Of a stretch of 64,000 nt of DNA, positions 10,380 through 20,232 are shown one piece after another. Within the stretch, counting starts at the first letter, position 1. Every line of letters starts with the position of its first letter. Under the pieces are notes generated by a model. It was not told the DNA's origin, did not search any database, and saw nothing but the letters and a program-made list of their open reading frames with translations. The stretch is from Sacculina carcini (Eukaryota > Arthropoda > Thecostraca > Sacculinidae): the NCBI GenBank assembly GCA_916048095.2, contig OU696597.1, positions 3,803,550 through 3,867,549 of the forward strand, in the 5' to 3' direction. Made by a program: the position numbers and the translations under genes.

Positions 10380-11800
10380 CTACTGCAATAATGTTAATGT
10401 TAGTACTTCTGCAATAATGTTGTTAATCTTCTGCAATGATGTCATTCCCAAAGAGGTGTATCTGGGGTAATTTTGTTTTCCTCCTTGTGCTTGTTCCTTG
10501 CCATTATGAATCATAATGGGTTTGGGAACAACTCTCCTAGTCTCAACCAGTGACTCACTCCCAGAGTCCGCTGTTTCTGTCGAACTGACATGTCTTGTTC
10601 GATGGATTGTACGAGTGAATTTTCTAGAATGTCTTTTCTTTCTGGTTGTTTGTCCCTGTTGGCCACATTTGGGTAGAACAACGTGTTCTTGAGATGTTAC
10701 TTCGTTTTGCATTGCAACCTTATCATTCAAGTTTCCTATAATGGAGTCATCATTGAGGATGTCAAACCGGTTTGCTAGTACTGCTGAAAAAGTGTGTGGC
10801 GTGGACTTGGATGGTGTCGGCAGCAATGGTCGGATAACTTCACGTTGCTTGTTTGAGTCTGCCGAAGTCTGTGTGTTCATGTTTGATAGAGGCTTGCGTT
10901 TGACTGAGTGGAAGTACTCTCTGATGTCCTTATTTATTTCGGGTAGTGGTCTACGAGCTGCAAGTCCTTCATTGTATAGCTCACAATGGTCACACCTGCA
11001 ACCGATAGCTAAACAACTCATGGTGTGCGTGTTGGTTTATCTTACAACTGACAGCTATATGTCGGTGGGACTAACCGCATTGAAAACAGTAGCTGTTTTC
11101 TTGACACTTTTCTGGTGTTGCGTCAGCGTCATTCATTTCATGTTGTTGTATGTTCCTATGCGTGCCGCTACAACGGGAACATCTTACTTTGTTTGAACAC
11201 GAGTATTCGCTGTGTCCTAATTCCAAACAGTTTGTACACCTCAATATGGGAGGTTGATACGTGTGAACGGGAAGCTGATATAGTCGAAATATACTTTTGT
11301 GGGCAGTGGACCTCTTACAGATAGTTTGATGCACGCGCATTTACTGTTTTGTCCTGGTCGGTTGGGTTCCCATCCAATTTGCACAAGTACTGACCCATTA
11401 TTCAGCCTGATGTCTCTCTTGACGTCCTGGATATCTGTCTCACATTTCCTCAAGGGACCAAATCTACCGTGATTGATATCAGTTTCGTAGGCGTACGAGC
11501 GCCTTGCTGTCCATTTGACTATGCGTGGGGTAGTGACCACAAATTGTTCTCCATTGATGATGGGGGCACATTTTGGATCTTGTAGAGCGGTGTGTTTCAC
11601 CTGTACGAGCGCGGATACTTTCCCGACTCGAAATAGGAAGACGTAGCTCTTTGTTGTACACTCCGAGTGGCGAGCCCCTGAGAGCAGATGTAGCTTGAGT
11701 AGGAAGACTCGATATGTCTCCTTCTTGAGTGTCAGTACGTGTAATGATCAGCGTGAAGTCATCTTGATCGGTGTCACCAGCAGATGACACTGCCTCTCTT
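10380..11800 (-). pseudogene. LINE ORF1 (gag-like, zinc knuckles), copy A
   Basis: Minus-strand pieces in several frames (11790-11479, 11600-11241, 11340-11071, 11021-10380) together resemble the ORF1 nucleic-acid-binding protein of a Jockey/I-type LINE. The visible core is 'FGPLRKCETDIQDVKRDI' and 'PILRCTNCLELGHSEYSC' (CX2CX4HX4C), then 'VRCSRCSGTHRN' and 'NSYCFQCG'. The C-terminal part is basic and low in structure. No endonuclease/RT follows in the expected position; instead the array and AT-rich sequence occur. It is multiply frameshifted. Confidence 0.65.
10986..11026 (+). repeat. 41-bp segment shared with BEL/Pao pol fragments (copy A)
   Basis: The plus strand reads HLQPIAKQLM, the start of the BEL/Pao protease-RT linker found at 23159-23199, 25735-25775, 30555-30595 and 38052-38092. 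Here it is embedded antisense within the LINE ORF1-like sequence. One base differs from the BEL copies; copy B (35671-35711) is identical to them. Confidence 0.7.
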
Positions 11801-12072
11801 GGAGACAGCTGTCATATTGGATGAACCACGTTGTGAAATCACTGCCTGAAACACTAAGCACTTGTGAAACACTAAGCACTTTGAAAACCACTGAATGCTG
11901 TAACAACGGAACACAAGTTGGCGTGACCAATGTCAAACAAAGAATGGGTCAGGGTGCATGTGTATGTGTGCGTCCTGGCTGCTAGCGGGCTGGAGATTTG
12001 CGTGTGTTTGTATGTCTGTATGTGAGAAGTTAGCTGGTACCTGGCATCTGGAGAAGATCCCTCGAGCGGTTG

Positions 12073-12492
12073 TACTGTATGCACCCATTGCTATATCTCT
12101 ACTGTCCCTATACGAAATTCGTGAATTTTGTGAAAATAAGATACCCAGATAAGATAACACACACACACGCACACACACACACACATACAAGTAGGACCCC
12201 AACACTATCCCAACAATATCCCTAACACTACCATTATAAATTTCACCTAATTCGACCAATAACACCAAATTCGTCCAAATATTTTGTGTCGGAAATATTT
12301 TGCGCTGCAAATGATGCATGGTACAGTTTGTGCTCTAATACAGTATATAGTTATATACATGTTTTGAATTTGAAGAAAAAAGGTACATTTTATTTTTCCA
12401 ACTACGAAGAGCTCGATGAATTCATTTATACGGAACTTGTGTGGTTCAGTACCTCCAACATGTTCTCTTGTTGGTGCGGTTGGGTTACACAA
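12073..12492. other. Non-coding repeat-derived stretch with CA microsatellite
   Basis: It holds a CA microsatellite (about 12149-12187) and, from about 12345, a segment that recurs at 38391-38602. Just before 12493 is the 27-bp TCTTGTTGGTGCGGTTGGG motif, which also occurs after the second long flanking repeat at about 20068. No gene was recognised. Confidence 0.6.
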
Positions 12493-13214
12493 ACCATCAA
12501 GCCGTTCTGCATAAAACATGTAATAACCCGCAGTGAGAGGAAACGAGGTATTTATTTAATGAATAACAATGAAAACAACCAATGAGTAATAAAACAATCG
12601 TTCACGACACTTGCAAACACAACATAACCACCAACACACACACAATCAACATGAGCATACACAACTAGTCAAACACACTAACGTTGACCAATTACCGCTC
12701 GAATTTGAAAGCACACACACGCACACACATGTACGTTGAGCTTTATCATCATAGATGTGTTGTGAGAAGGGTTGTGTTACAAGGGTCCTTGGTAATTAGA
12801 CCGCCCGATGATGCAAGGTTTCATCTGTCAGCGTGTGTGGCTATATTTGCAGCTGTGTGGAGTGAGGACTGGACGTGGAAGTGTGAGCTTTGCGGGGAAG
12901 TTGTGAGAGTGTTTGTGTTTGCGTGTGTGAGGTGTGAGAGTAATGGTGAGTGGTGTTAATAGTGTCAATTGCGAGGGTTTATGCGTGCAAGTGCTTCTAT
13001 CGTTTTCCATCTCCTTATTTGTATTTACTTCAGAATACAAATAAGGACGACGTTTCTCATTTTTCTTTTGCTGGTTGAAATCACAATAATAATATTAAGA
13101 AGACGGAGGTGAAAAACAAGATGGAGAAAGGAGGACTGATTTCAGTCGACTATACAGCGGTGACATAGCGAGGAGAAACAGCACTCCACAGCGGTGAAAA
13201 AATATTATGCTCTT

Positions 13215-13215
<1 letters not shown>
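12493..13215. repeat. Long direct repeat flanking the L1/Tx1-like LINE (left copy)
   Basis: Identical wherever compared to 19350-20072 (constant offset 6857). It begins ACCATCAAGCCG and ends ATGCTCTTG at the poly-T. A short open frame inside (12684-12959, plus) has a zinc-finger-like SNLKAHTRTH and 'WKCELCGEV', probably a relic rather than a gene. Confidence 0.9.

Positions 13216-13275
<60 letters not shown>
13216..13275 (-). other. Poly-A tail of the LINE (poly-T on plus)
   Basis: Sixty uninterrupted T residues mark the 3' end of the minus-strand element, the product of target-primed reverse transcription of a polyadenylated RNA. Confidence 0.9.
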
Positions 13276-13276
<1 letters not shown>

Positions 13277-13806
13277 AAATTGAAGTGTATTGACAATCAC
13301 CACGCACATATAATAAATACAGACAGATATATATAAATAGATACGTTTTGCCTTTACATGCACACACACACACCTATCAATTCAGTTAGCGCCCGTAAAT
13401 TTAACAACCACTGTACATTTTGGCTGAAACATTGAAACGCAAAACAACTCAATCGAGGCACCAGCACAAACTACTCGCATCGGGAACATTTCATTGAATC
13501 ACACTAGTGGACGGCATTACGTTTGCCCGTATAGTGTCTAATGTTTGCGTTGTAGTTATACAATGAGCGGTACGGTACAAGCTATACAATGAACGACAAT
13601 TCAACAAATTCTCCAGAAATTGTGTCAAATGATCCATTGAGCGCGCCCACTATTCCACAGAATGCGCCGAATTCTTTAACATCAACTGCACATATACCGA
13701 TGTGCGGACGTTACAGGTATCATCCAAGTGAACAGATCATCATATACGCGAGTCCGTCGCGTCAAAGCTTGTCACTCTGCCGCTCGTATTTCATGACTCA
13801 CCACTA
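13276..13806 (-). other. 3' UTR of the L1/Tx1-like LINE
   Basis: Non-coding sequence between the ORF2 stop and the poly-A tract. A 78-codon plus-strand frame here (13589-13825) has no recognisable content. Confidence 0.6.
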
Positions 13807-16800
13807 TTACGACATATTGAAGTGACACGTTATCTCGTTCTGTTTCTGCTCCCATATCCTCCACATTTCATGCTTGGCTCTATCGGGTAGTTGTTTGCGG
13901 CATGTCTGACCTATTTCGTATTCGTTCATAATTGACACTATTAGTGCTTTTATATGCGGCTTCGCGTCGATATAACGTGAAGTATAAATGCATCTTTTCG
14001 CGACAGTAATTATCAATGTTTCTAAGTTCCTTTCAACCGGGAAAAACCATTTTTTCTCGTTTTTCACTTGGAAACCTAGTGGCTCCAATACGTGTGTGTT
14101 CATTTCTTGTATAAATTTTCTTGTAACGTGGCAGCTCCAGAAAAGGTGCAATATCGTTTCTGTGTGTGTTTTGCAGAACGTGCATGTGTGTGATTTTGTC
14201 ATGCCGATCAAATATGCGGTTTTGTTTGTGTGGATGATTCTTTGAGTGATTTTGTAGTTGAAGTATTGCAAGTGTGTGGAATTTGTCACTGATTTAATGG
14301 TGTTTATACTTCCTGCTCTGTAGTGGCCAATATCTTCTATCCATTTTCTTTTCGTTCTCCCTAATTCCACTTGTGAATTATTCGTTTTATATGAAATCAT
14401 GTTTTTATATGCAAATCGATTGAATTTTGTCGTATTTCTTATCATCCACCCTCGATAGGGAATGTTGGGTTGAATGTAATGACTCGAATGCTGCAGTACA
14501 GATTCTATTTTATCAATTCCTTTTAGAAGGCCAGTGTAATTGAGAGAATCAATTTTTATATTGAATTTATTCTGCATTTCCTCAAGCGTTAAAACTCTTG
14601 CTTCTTCTGTGTTTATTATATCGCCTATAAAGCGAATTCCTGCGTTATCCCATTTGTGAATTTTACTGCTTTTATATTTCGTATAATCGGAGTACCATAA
14701 ACTTTCACAGATGATGGTGCTGTCTTCCTGATTGGAGTTTTCGATAAAATATCGCCAGGCTATTATAACGTCCTTCCAAAACTCGTTTGTTATTTTGCTT
14801 TCAATTTTTTTCAATTTTTGTGTTCCGTAATTCACTAAATCGCCGACGTCTGGAATGCTTAGCCTAGCTAAGCTAGTCCAGAGTCCGTGTGTTTCGTTCG
14901 CCAGTTTACTTATCCATCGAGCCTTTATGCTGCGCATGAAAGCTACGATGTCGATCATACATAATCCGTCTTCGCTGTAGTTCTGAATAAGTTGTTTACG
15001 CTTAATTTTATCTGTCTTATTGTTCCAGACAAATTTGAACAGAATACTTGACAAATTTTTCAGTTGATTCTTGCTTAAACTTGGAATGGAATTGAACAAA
15101 TGCACAAATTTGGATATGATAAGTGCTTTTATTATCGTTATTCTTCCTATTGGCGTCAAATTTCTCTTGCACCACAGCGCCAGCTCTAACTCTGCACTTT
15201 TCATGACTCTCGTGTAGTTTTCTCTTATTCTCGTATTGTCCGCGGTGTAGTGTATTCCTAGTATTTTCAGCTCTTCTACCCAATTGTTGCTTACGGCTGG
15301 GGTAACTGGAGCATAACCACCAAGGGCAAGCAGCTTGGTTTTTGCTTGATTCAGTTTGAGTCCAGACATCTCTGCAAATTTCACCAGTTCGTTGGTTGCA
15401 TTTTCAATATTTTGGGCGTCACCTTCGAGAAATAGAACAGTATCGTCAGCATATTGTGATATTTTTATCTCAACTTGATCGTGTATTTGGATTCCTCGGA
15501 CGTCACTTGCTTTTGCAAGCCTGACAGCAATTAATTCTACTGCGAGGTTGAACAAATAGCCAGATATAGGATCACCTTGTCTAATTCCGCGTTCTAGGAA
15601 TATTTTTTCACCTATATATCCGTTCATGCCTATCCTGGAATAATTTCGCTTGTTGAAATATAACAAATTGATAAGACTTCTAAACAAAGGCCCAAAGTTA
15701 TGTGCTTCTAGAATATTTTCCATATACGTCCACGATACTGTATCAAATGCCGATTGGAAATCCGCTGCCAGGATTACGGCCGCAATCTGGTTTTTGTGAC
15801 AATGGTGGATGAGGTCAAATACCAATCTGGAGTTTTCAGCGATGTTTCTCCCTCGGATATATGCAGTTTGTGTTTGACTGATCAACCCTGGAATTACTTG
15901 TTTGATCCTTTCGGCAATCGTCCTTGATAAAATCTTGAAGTCTACGTTCAATAAGGATATTGGACGCCAATCTTTAATCTGGTGGCCCGTGGTACCACTC
16001 TTAGGAATCATGGTTATTGATGCCTCATTATGTGATCGTATTAATTCACCTCTTAACTGTGTTTCTTTGAACGCTTTAAGTAAGATATGGCCGATTGGGT
16101 CCCAGAATTTTTTAAAGAAACCTATCGTAAAACCATTTGGTCCTGGTGATTTACCGCTTTTCATTCTTGACATTGTGGCTTTGAGTTCTTCGAGCGTAAT
16201 TTGTTGTTCTAAGCGAACTGCTTGCTCCCTTGTGATCTTTCGTAAAGCTTGCATATCTCGTGGATCTATTGGTGTTGTCGCCGCTGCTTTGTATGTTAAC
16301 TTTATTTTGTCGCCCATCAATTTCAATATTAAAGCTTGTTCACTTACTTTTTCCCCTTCGTGATGCAAATATGTTATTGACTTTCTGATGGCGTTTCTTT
16401 TTTCTAATGTTAAAAAATACTTTGTGCTTTTTTCACCTTGTTCATGCCAGTTACACTTTGATCTGATTATCAGCCCCTGTACAATTTTTTCACGTTTCAG
16501 CTCCAGTCTTTGTTTTGCCTCTTCTACTCGAGCAAAATCCTGTGGACTTTTTGAAACGTTGAATTTTGCCTGTTGATCATTTATATCATCTTCCAGTTTG
16601 GCCAACTCTAGTTTCAGGATTCTTTTTCTGTGAGAGCTGTAACTGATTGTTTCCCCGCGAATCATTAGCAGTAAGGTTTCATACAGCAGCTCCATACTAA
16701 TGTTAACTCTCAAGTTGTCCACGTCCAGCTGCTTCAATTCTAACACTCTTTTTTGTGTGTTGTACATATTAATTGTCTCTATAATGCAAGCATTTATTCT

Positions 16801-17607
16801 CTTCACGTATTCGTCATCGTCTAAGAGTGAGTCATTGAATTTCCATAAACCGGGCCCTCTGTTTACGTACGTTGCTATTTTAAGTTTTACCATTGAATGA
16901 TCAGTTCTATAGCCCGGCACGATTTCACAACTTTCCACTCTGTTTGCTAAGTGGTCGCTAATAAAAAACATATCAAGTCGGCTACATTTTAACGGTGTTT
17001 TTTTTAACCATGTATACACATTTTCGTCGTCATGCAAGTTTCTCCAAATATCAATCAGGCCGTGATTATTTGCGGTTTGCTTGAATACGTATTTCGCTTT
17101 CAAGTTGTGTTCCTTTTTGTAGTGCAGAGTATCTTTGGACTGGTTCATCGTGAAATTAAAATCACCGGCAATGATTATATGATCAGCATGTGAACATTTG
17201 CACAGTTCGTCTATTGTTTGGAAAAACGTAGGTGAATCCTCGTTTGGGCCGTAAATATTGATCAGGGCGTACGACTCTTTATCGACTAATATTTTCACGT
17301 ATACAAAATTGCCTGTGCTGGAAGTCTCGCATTCCAACTGCGTATGTGAAAAGTTTTTGTTTAAGCAGATGACAACGCCTCTACTGTTGGGGAACTTCTC
17401 ACTAATCGAATGATAACAGCTTCCATTCCATATTGAGTTGAACAACGGTATCTTTTCCTTTGTCATATGGGTATCTTGTAAAAATACTACGTTGTTGTCT
17501 TTTTTTGTCTTCAAATAATTGATAACATCTCGTCTTTTCTTTACTTCGCCCAGTCCTCTACAGTTCATTGACATAATATTTAACGTGCTGCTGTTGGACC
17601 TGATCAT
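13807..17607 (-). CDS. LINE ORF2: AP endonuclease-reverse transcriptase (L1/Tx1-like)
   Basis: An uninterrupted 1266-codon frame. Residues about 1-240 are an exonuclease-endonuclease-phosphatase domain: 'IMSMNCRGLG', 'VVFLQDTHM', 'LINIYGPNED', 'IIIAGDFNF', 'SRLDMFFISDHL' and 'RTDHSMVKLKI'. RT follows from about 470: 'SGKSPGPNGFTIGFFKKFW', 'DWRPISLLNVDFKILSRTIA', 'AVILAADFQSAFDTVSW' (A), 'GIRQGDPISGYLFNLAVE' (B), 'QYADDTVLFLEG' (C, about 718-725), and 'KLNQAKTKLLALGG'. Near the end CTFCKTHTETILHLFWSC is the zf-RVT-like knuckle common to L1 and Tx1 elements. All catalytic motifs are present. The start codon overlaps the stop of a 108-codon upstream frame as ATGA. The protein nicks target DNA and primes reverse transcription there. 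Confidence 0.92.
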   Translation of the reverse strand: MIRSNSSTLNIMSMNCRGLGEVKKRRDVINYLKTKKDNNVVFLQDTHMTKEKIPLFNSIWNGSCYHSISEKFPNSRGVVICLNKNFSHTQLECETSSTGNFVYVKILVDKESYALINIYGPNEDSPTFFQTIDELCKCSHADHIIIAGDFNFTMNQSKDTLHYKKEHNLKAKYVFKQTANNHGLIDIWRNLHDDENVYTWLKKTPLKCSRLDMFFISDHLANRVESCEIVPGYRTDHSMVKLKIATYVNRGPGLWKFNDSLLDDDEYVKRINACIIETINMYNTQKRVLELKQLDVDNLRVNISMELLYETLLLMIRGETISYSSHRKRILKLELAKLEDDINDQQAKFNVSKSPQDFARVEEAKQRLELKREKIVQGLIIRSKCNWHEQGEKSTKYFLTLEKRNAIRKSITYLHHEGEKVSEQALILKLMGDKIKLTYKAAATTPIDPRDMQALRKITREQAVRLEQQITLEELKATMSRMKSGKSPGPNGFTIGFFKKFWDPIGHILLKAFKETQLRGELIRSHNEASITMIPKSGTTGHQIKDWRPISLLNVDFKILSRTIAERIKQVIPGLISQTQTAYIRGRNIAENSRLVFDLIHHCHKNQIAAVILAADFQSAFDTVSWTYMENILEAHNFGPLFRSLINLLYFNKRNYSRIGMNGYIGEKIFLERGIRQGDPISGYLFNLAVELIAVRLAKASDVRGIQIHDQVEIKISQYADDTVLFLEGDAQNIENATNELVKFAEMSGLKLNQAKTKLLALGGYAPVTPAVSNNWVEELKILGIHYTADNTRIRENYTRVMKSAELELALWCKRNLTPIGRITIIKALIISKFVHLFNSIPSLSKNQLKNLSSILFKFVWNNKTDKIKRKQLIQNYSEDGLCMIDIVAFMRSIKARWISKLANETHGLWTSLARLSIPDVGDLVNYGTQKLKKIESKITNEFWKDVIIAWRYFIENSNQEDSTIICESLWYSDYTKYKSSKIHKWDNAGIRFIGDIINTEEARVLTLEEMQNKFNIKIDSLNYTGLLKGIDKIESVLQHSSHYIQPNIPYRGWMIRNTTKFNRFAYKNMISYKTNNSQVELGRTKRKWIEDIGHYRAGSINTIKSVTNSTHLQYFNYKITQRIIHTNKTAYLIGMTKSHTCTFCKTHTETILHLFWSCHVTRKFIQEMNTHVLEPLGFQVKNEKKWFFPVERNLETLIITVAKRCIYTSRYIDAKPHIKALIVSIMNEYEIGQTCRKQLPDRAKHEMWRIWEQKQNEITCHFNMS

Positions 17608-17930
17608 TTCTTTTTGACTATTTCAACAATAAACTTTGCCGAACAAAACTTTTTAAACTGCGCTAAGGGTGCCGATATTGTAGATTGATAACGGGGAAAG
17701 ATTACAGTTCGAATGAAAAATTTCGCCTCCAGGTATTTGTGCGTAACCATGTGTGCCAGATTTCTGATTTTTTCTGTGTGTGTGAGGTGCCTGAGTGTAC
17801 CTTCGTTTGTAAGGTGTCTGGGTACGCCCATGTGCTCCAGTTGTCGACGTGTAATGATCTGCTTGAGGTGTCTGGGTGTGCTTGTGTTGTCGATGTACAG
17901 GTGTGTGTTGGTGTACGTGTATAGTGTCAT
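17604..17930 (-). CDS. Inter-ORF reading frame with a nonapeptide repeat, coupled to ORF2 by ATGA
   Basis: A 108-codon ATG-started frame. Residues about 18-71 are six 9-residue repeats of pattern xxRxLxxxx (TPRHLKQII, TRRQLEHMG, VPRHLTNEG, TLRHLTHTE, KIRNLAHMV, THKYLEAKF), that is, a 27-bp minisatellite at 17718-17879. Its TGA overlaps the ORF2 ATG (17604-17607), the arrangement used for stop-restart translation in several LINEs. It lies about 395 bp downstream of the ORF1 stop in this element. No known domain. It may be an ORF1 extension broken off, a leader peptide, or a chance open frame through a minisatellite. Confidence 0.45.
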   Translation of the reverse strand: MTLYTYTNTHLYIDNTSTPRHLKQIITRRQLEHMGVPRHLTNEGTLRHLTHTEKIRNLAHMVTHKYLEAKFFIRTVIFPRYQSTISAPLAQFKKFCSAKFIVEIVKKK

Positions 17931-18325
17931 GTAAGTGCGTGTGTCAGGAAGTATATGTAGTGTATAAGTGTAGTTAAGAATGGTTATGGCTAGTTCGTGC
18001 GTGGTATCAGCAAAAACATCGCGCCCGACTGTCTATCACTTGTACATTGAGGAGTATTGTAGTGAACAACTAGATACCAACCGTCACTTTCTTTCATATT
18101 ATATGACTATGGATGTGTTGCGAATCTGCGTATTTCTCCAATTCTATGCCTTGCTGCAGTTACATTTTGCAACTTATATGTCCAGGAGTATACGATGCCT
18201 GTACTGTCAACGAATGTTCAGCTATGCAATCTTAGTCGGTGCATTGGACGGTTTATGCTATATTATTACTCAAGGATTATATTATGCAGTCTGCTAAATG
18301 CAGAACTTTCTATCGTTATCTGTGT

Positions 18326-19189
18326 TTATATGCTCGCAATAAGCTCTGTCAACTTACTTTCCTCGGGGATTCTCACCGCGTTTGACTCTTTCGTAACTTT
18401 GCAGTATGCGACTCCGTTTCTGGTGAACACAGTGTACAGTCGTTTTTCTCTTCTCAACTGCAGTAGGTTGTTGAAGATCTGTCGGTTTCGTTGTGTGAGC
18501 AGTTCGTTCATGTAGATCCGCGGTCGACTCGCTCCTCGCTGGGCTTGCATGAAACGCATTTCATATATCATCTTCTTTGTTCCCACTCGGGTGAACTCGC
18601 AAAGAACTTTATTTTTTCCGTACAATCTTTTGACTTCCTTGAAGTCTTCCTTTTTCAGAACAATTTCCGGTAGTGATTCCTTTAAGCTGTCTATAATCGT
18701 TTCCTCGAGTTGTTGGTATGTTTCAGCGGGCTGTCGATCTCCGAACTGTTCGGATGTCAATATCAGCGTTGAAGCATTTGCTCGATATTCGAGTTGTTCT
18801 GTACTTCTTTTTAGAGCCGAGTTTTCTTCCTGGCTTGTCCGTAACTGTCGCTCTAATTCAGCTATTTTTTCATCTTTATCGTGCAGCTCGCTTTCCAGCA
18901 TTTCCATTCGCCGCACCATGTAGTCAAATTTTGTTTCGAATTTTTCTACTATCAGTTGGGTGGATGATCGGATCAGGTTTTCGAGCTTTCCGGTGTCTCC
19001 GTCGACAGTCAACTCAGCTTGCTTTGACGGTTGCTGTGGTGATTTTTTGCTCCTTTTTCGCTTTTTTGCACTTGTTTTGCTTGACACCGCAACTATGCTT
19101 TTCATTGCCGTCAGCGTGAGTTGCTTGTTCGCAGCACTAGCTGTTTCACTCGAGCGTTCGTCACAATCCTCGCTCGAACTCATGATCAT
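18326..19189 (-). CDS. LINE ORF1: coiled-coil RNA-binding protein with FP-C-like tail
   Basis: A 287-codon intact frame. Residues about 1-60 are low-complexity and basic, with a KKRKRSKK nuclear-localisation-like run. Residues about 65-135 are a heptad-rich coiled coil ('MEMLESELHDKDEKIAELE') for multimerisation. A middle domain of about 140-220 is RRM-like in position. The tail has 'IYMNELLTQRNRQIFNNLL' and 'LYTVFTRNGVAYCKV', resembling the C-terminal domain of FP25K-type proteins seen in many insect L1/Tx1-like ORF1s. It would coat element RNA and form RNPs with ORF2 protein. Family type is assigned by pattern, not search. Confidence 0.75.
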   Translation of the reverse strand: MIMSSSEDCDERSSETASAANKQLTLTAMKSIVAVSSKTSAKKRKRSKKSPQQPSKQAELTVDGDTGKLENLIRSSTQLIVEKFETKFDYMVRRMEMLESELHDKDEKIAELERQLRTSQEENSALKRSTEQLEYRANASTLILTSEQFGDRQPAETYQQLEETIIDSLKESLPEIVLKKEDFKEVKRLYGKNKVLCEFTRVGTKKMIYEMRFMQAQRGASRPRIYMNELLTQRNRQIFNNLLQLRREKRLYTVFTRNGVAYCKVTKESNAVRIPEESKLTELIASI

Positions 19190-19349
19190 GAGCTCAAGGT
19201 CAATTTATAAACACACTACTGTTGTTCACTACACTGGAATATTACTGGGCGCGTTGTTACACTGAAACTAAGGTCGCATAAGCACGTCCGACCACAACCA
19301 CGGTTCACACACGAATGATTATTCGATGCGACTCGATTCGATTATTATG
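19190..19349 (-). other. 5' leader of the L1/Tx1-like LINE
   Basis: About 160 bp between the ORF1 start and the right flanking repeat. It probably holds an internal promoter, but no motif is clear. The end is set by the start of the duplicated flank at 19350. Confidence 0.55.
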
Positions 19350-20072
19350 ACCATCAAGCCGTTCTGCATAAAACATGTAATAACCCGCAGTGAGAGGAAA
19401 CGAGGTATTTATTTAATGAATAACAATGAAAACAACCAATGAGTAATAAAACAATCGTTCACGACACTTGCAAACACAACATAACCACCAACACACACAC
19501 AATCAACATGAGCATACACAACTAGTCAAACACACTAACGTTGACCAATTACCGCTCGAATTTGAAAGCACACACACGCACACACATGTACGTTGAGCTT
19601 TATCATCATAGATGTGTTGTGAGAAGGGTTGTGTTACAAGGGTCCTTGGTAATTAGACCGCCCGATGATGCAAGGTTTCATCTGTCAGCGTGTGTGGCTA
19701 TATTTGCAGCTGTGTGGAGTGAGGACTGGACGTGGAAGTGTGAGCTTTGCGGGGAAGTTGTGAGAGTGTTTGTGTTTGCGTGTGTGAGGTGTGAGAGTAA
19801 TGGTGAGTGGTGTTAATAGTGTCAATTGCGAGGGTTTATGCGTGCAAGTGCTTCTATCGTTTTCCATCTCCTTATTTGTATTTACTTCAGAATACAAATA
19901 AGGACGACGTTTCTCATTTTTCTTTTGCTGGTTGAAATCACAATAATAATATTAAGAAGACGGAGGTGAAAAACAAGATGGAGAAAGGAGGACTGATTTC
20001 AGTCGACTATACAGCGGTGACATAGCGAGGAGAAACAGCACTCCACAGCGGTGAAAAAATATTATGCTCTTG
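19350..20072. repeat. Long direct repeat flanking the LINE (right copy)
   Basis: Matches 12493-13215 base for base where compared, including the 91-codon plus-strand frame. It is followed by TTGGTGCGGTTGGGTTACAC, a motif that also precedes the left copy. This could be a very long target-site duplication, or one half of an older tandem duplication. Confidence 0.9.
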
Positions 20073-20232
20073 TTGGTGCGGTTGGGTTACACATACCATC
20101 GTATTGATATTGGTATTGATGTCCCCTCTGTTCTGAAAGCACACACACACACGCACATACACACACACACACACATACACAAGTATGACCCCAATACTAT
20201 CCCAACAATATCCCTAACACTATCATTATTAT
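20073..20232. repeat. Repeat end with CA microsatellite
   Basis: Contains CTGAAAGCACACACACAC and a CA tract (about 20133-20176), the same ending seen in repeats at 25313-25345 and 37870-37905. Confidence 0.6.

Larger units (their letters stand above)
9656..12072. repeat. Repeat A (2.4 kb; second copy is repeat B at 34313-36738)
   Basis: Both copies open with AAGAATTATTATACCTAAG and close with CTCGAGCGGTTG. They share the GGTTA array, a TG microsatellite, and a minus-strand LINE ORF1 with zinc knuckles. Copy A differs from B by small indels (for example a missing TAAGG-type stretch near 11507, and extra sequence near 11870). Repeat A abuts the 5' truncation of the I-type LINE, so it either interrupted that element or replaced its front half. 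Confidence 0.85.
13216..19349 (-). mobile_element. Full-length L1/Tx1-like non-LTR retrotransposon with intact ORFs
   Basis: On the minus strand: short 5' leader (19349-19190), ORF1 (19189-18326), inter-ORF region with a 27-bp minisatellite, ORF2 (17607-13807), 3' UTR (13806-13276) and a 60-nt poly-A tail (seen as poly-T 13216-13275). Both ORFs lack stops and frameshifts. The element lies exactly between two identical direct repeats of about 720 bp. An intact ORF pair, a pure homopolymer tail and identical flanks all suggest a recent insertion. Confidence 0.9.

Noticed and set aside
12684-12959. Zinc-finger gene in the 720-bp flank
   Set aside because: Only the HxxxH half of one finger is seen, with a stop just upstream and CA-repeat bias; treated as a relic.
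12493-20072. LTR retrotransposon reading of the 720-bp direct repeats
   Set aside because: The interior is a LINE with a poly-A tail and its own ORFs; no PBS, PPT, integrase or TG...CA ends at the repeats.
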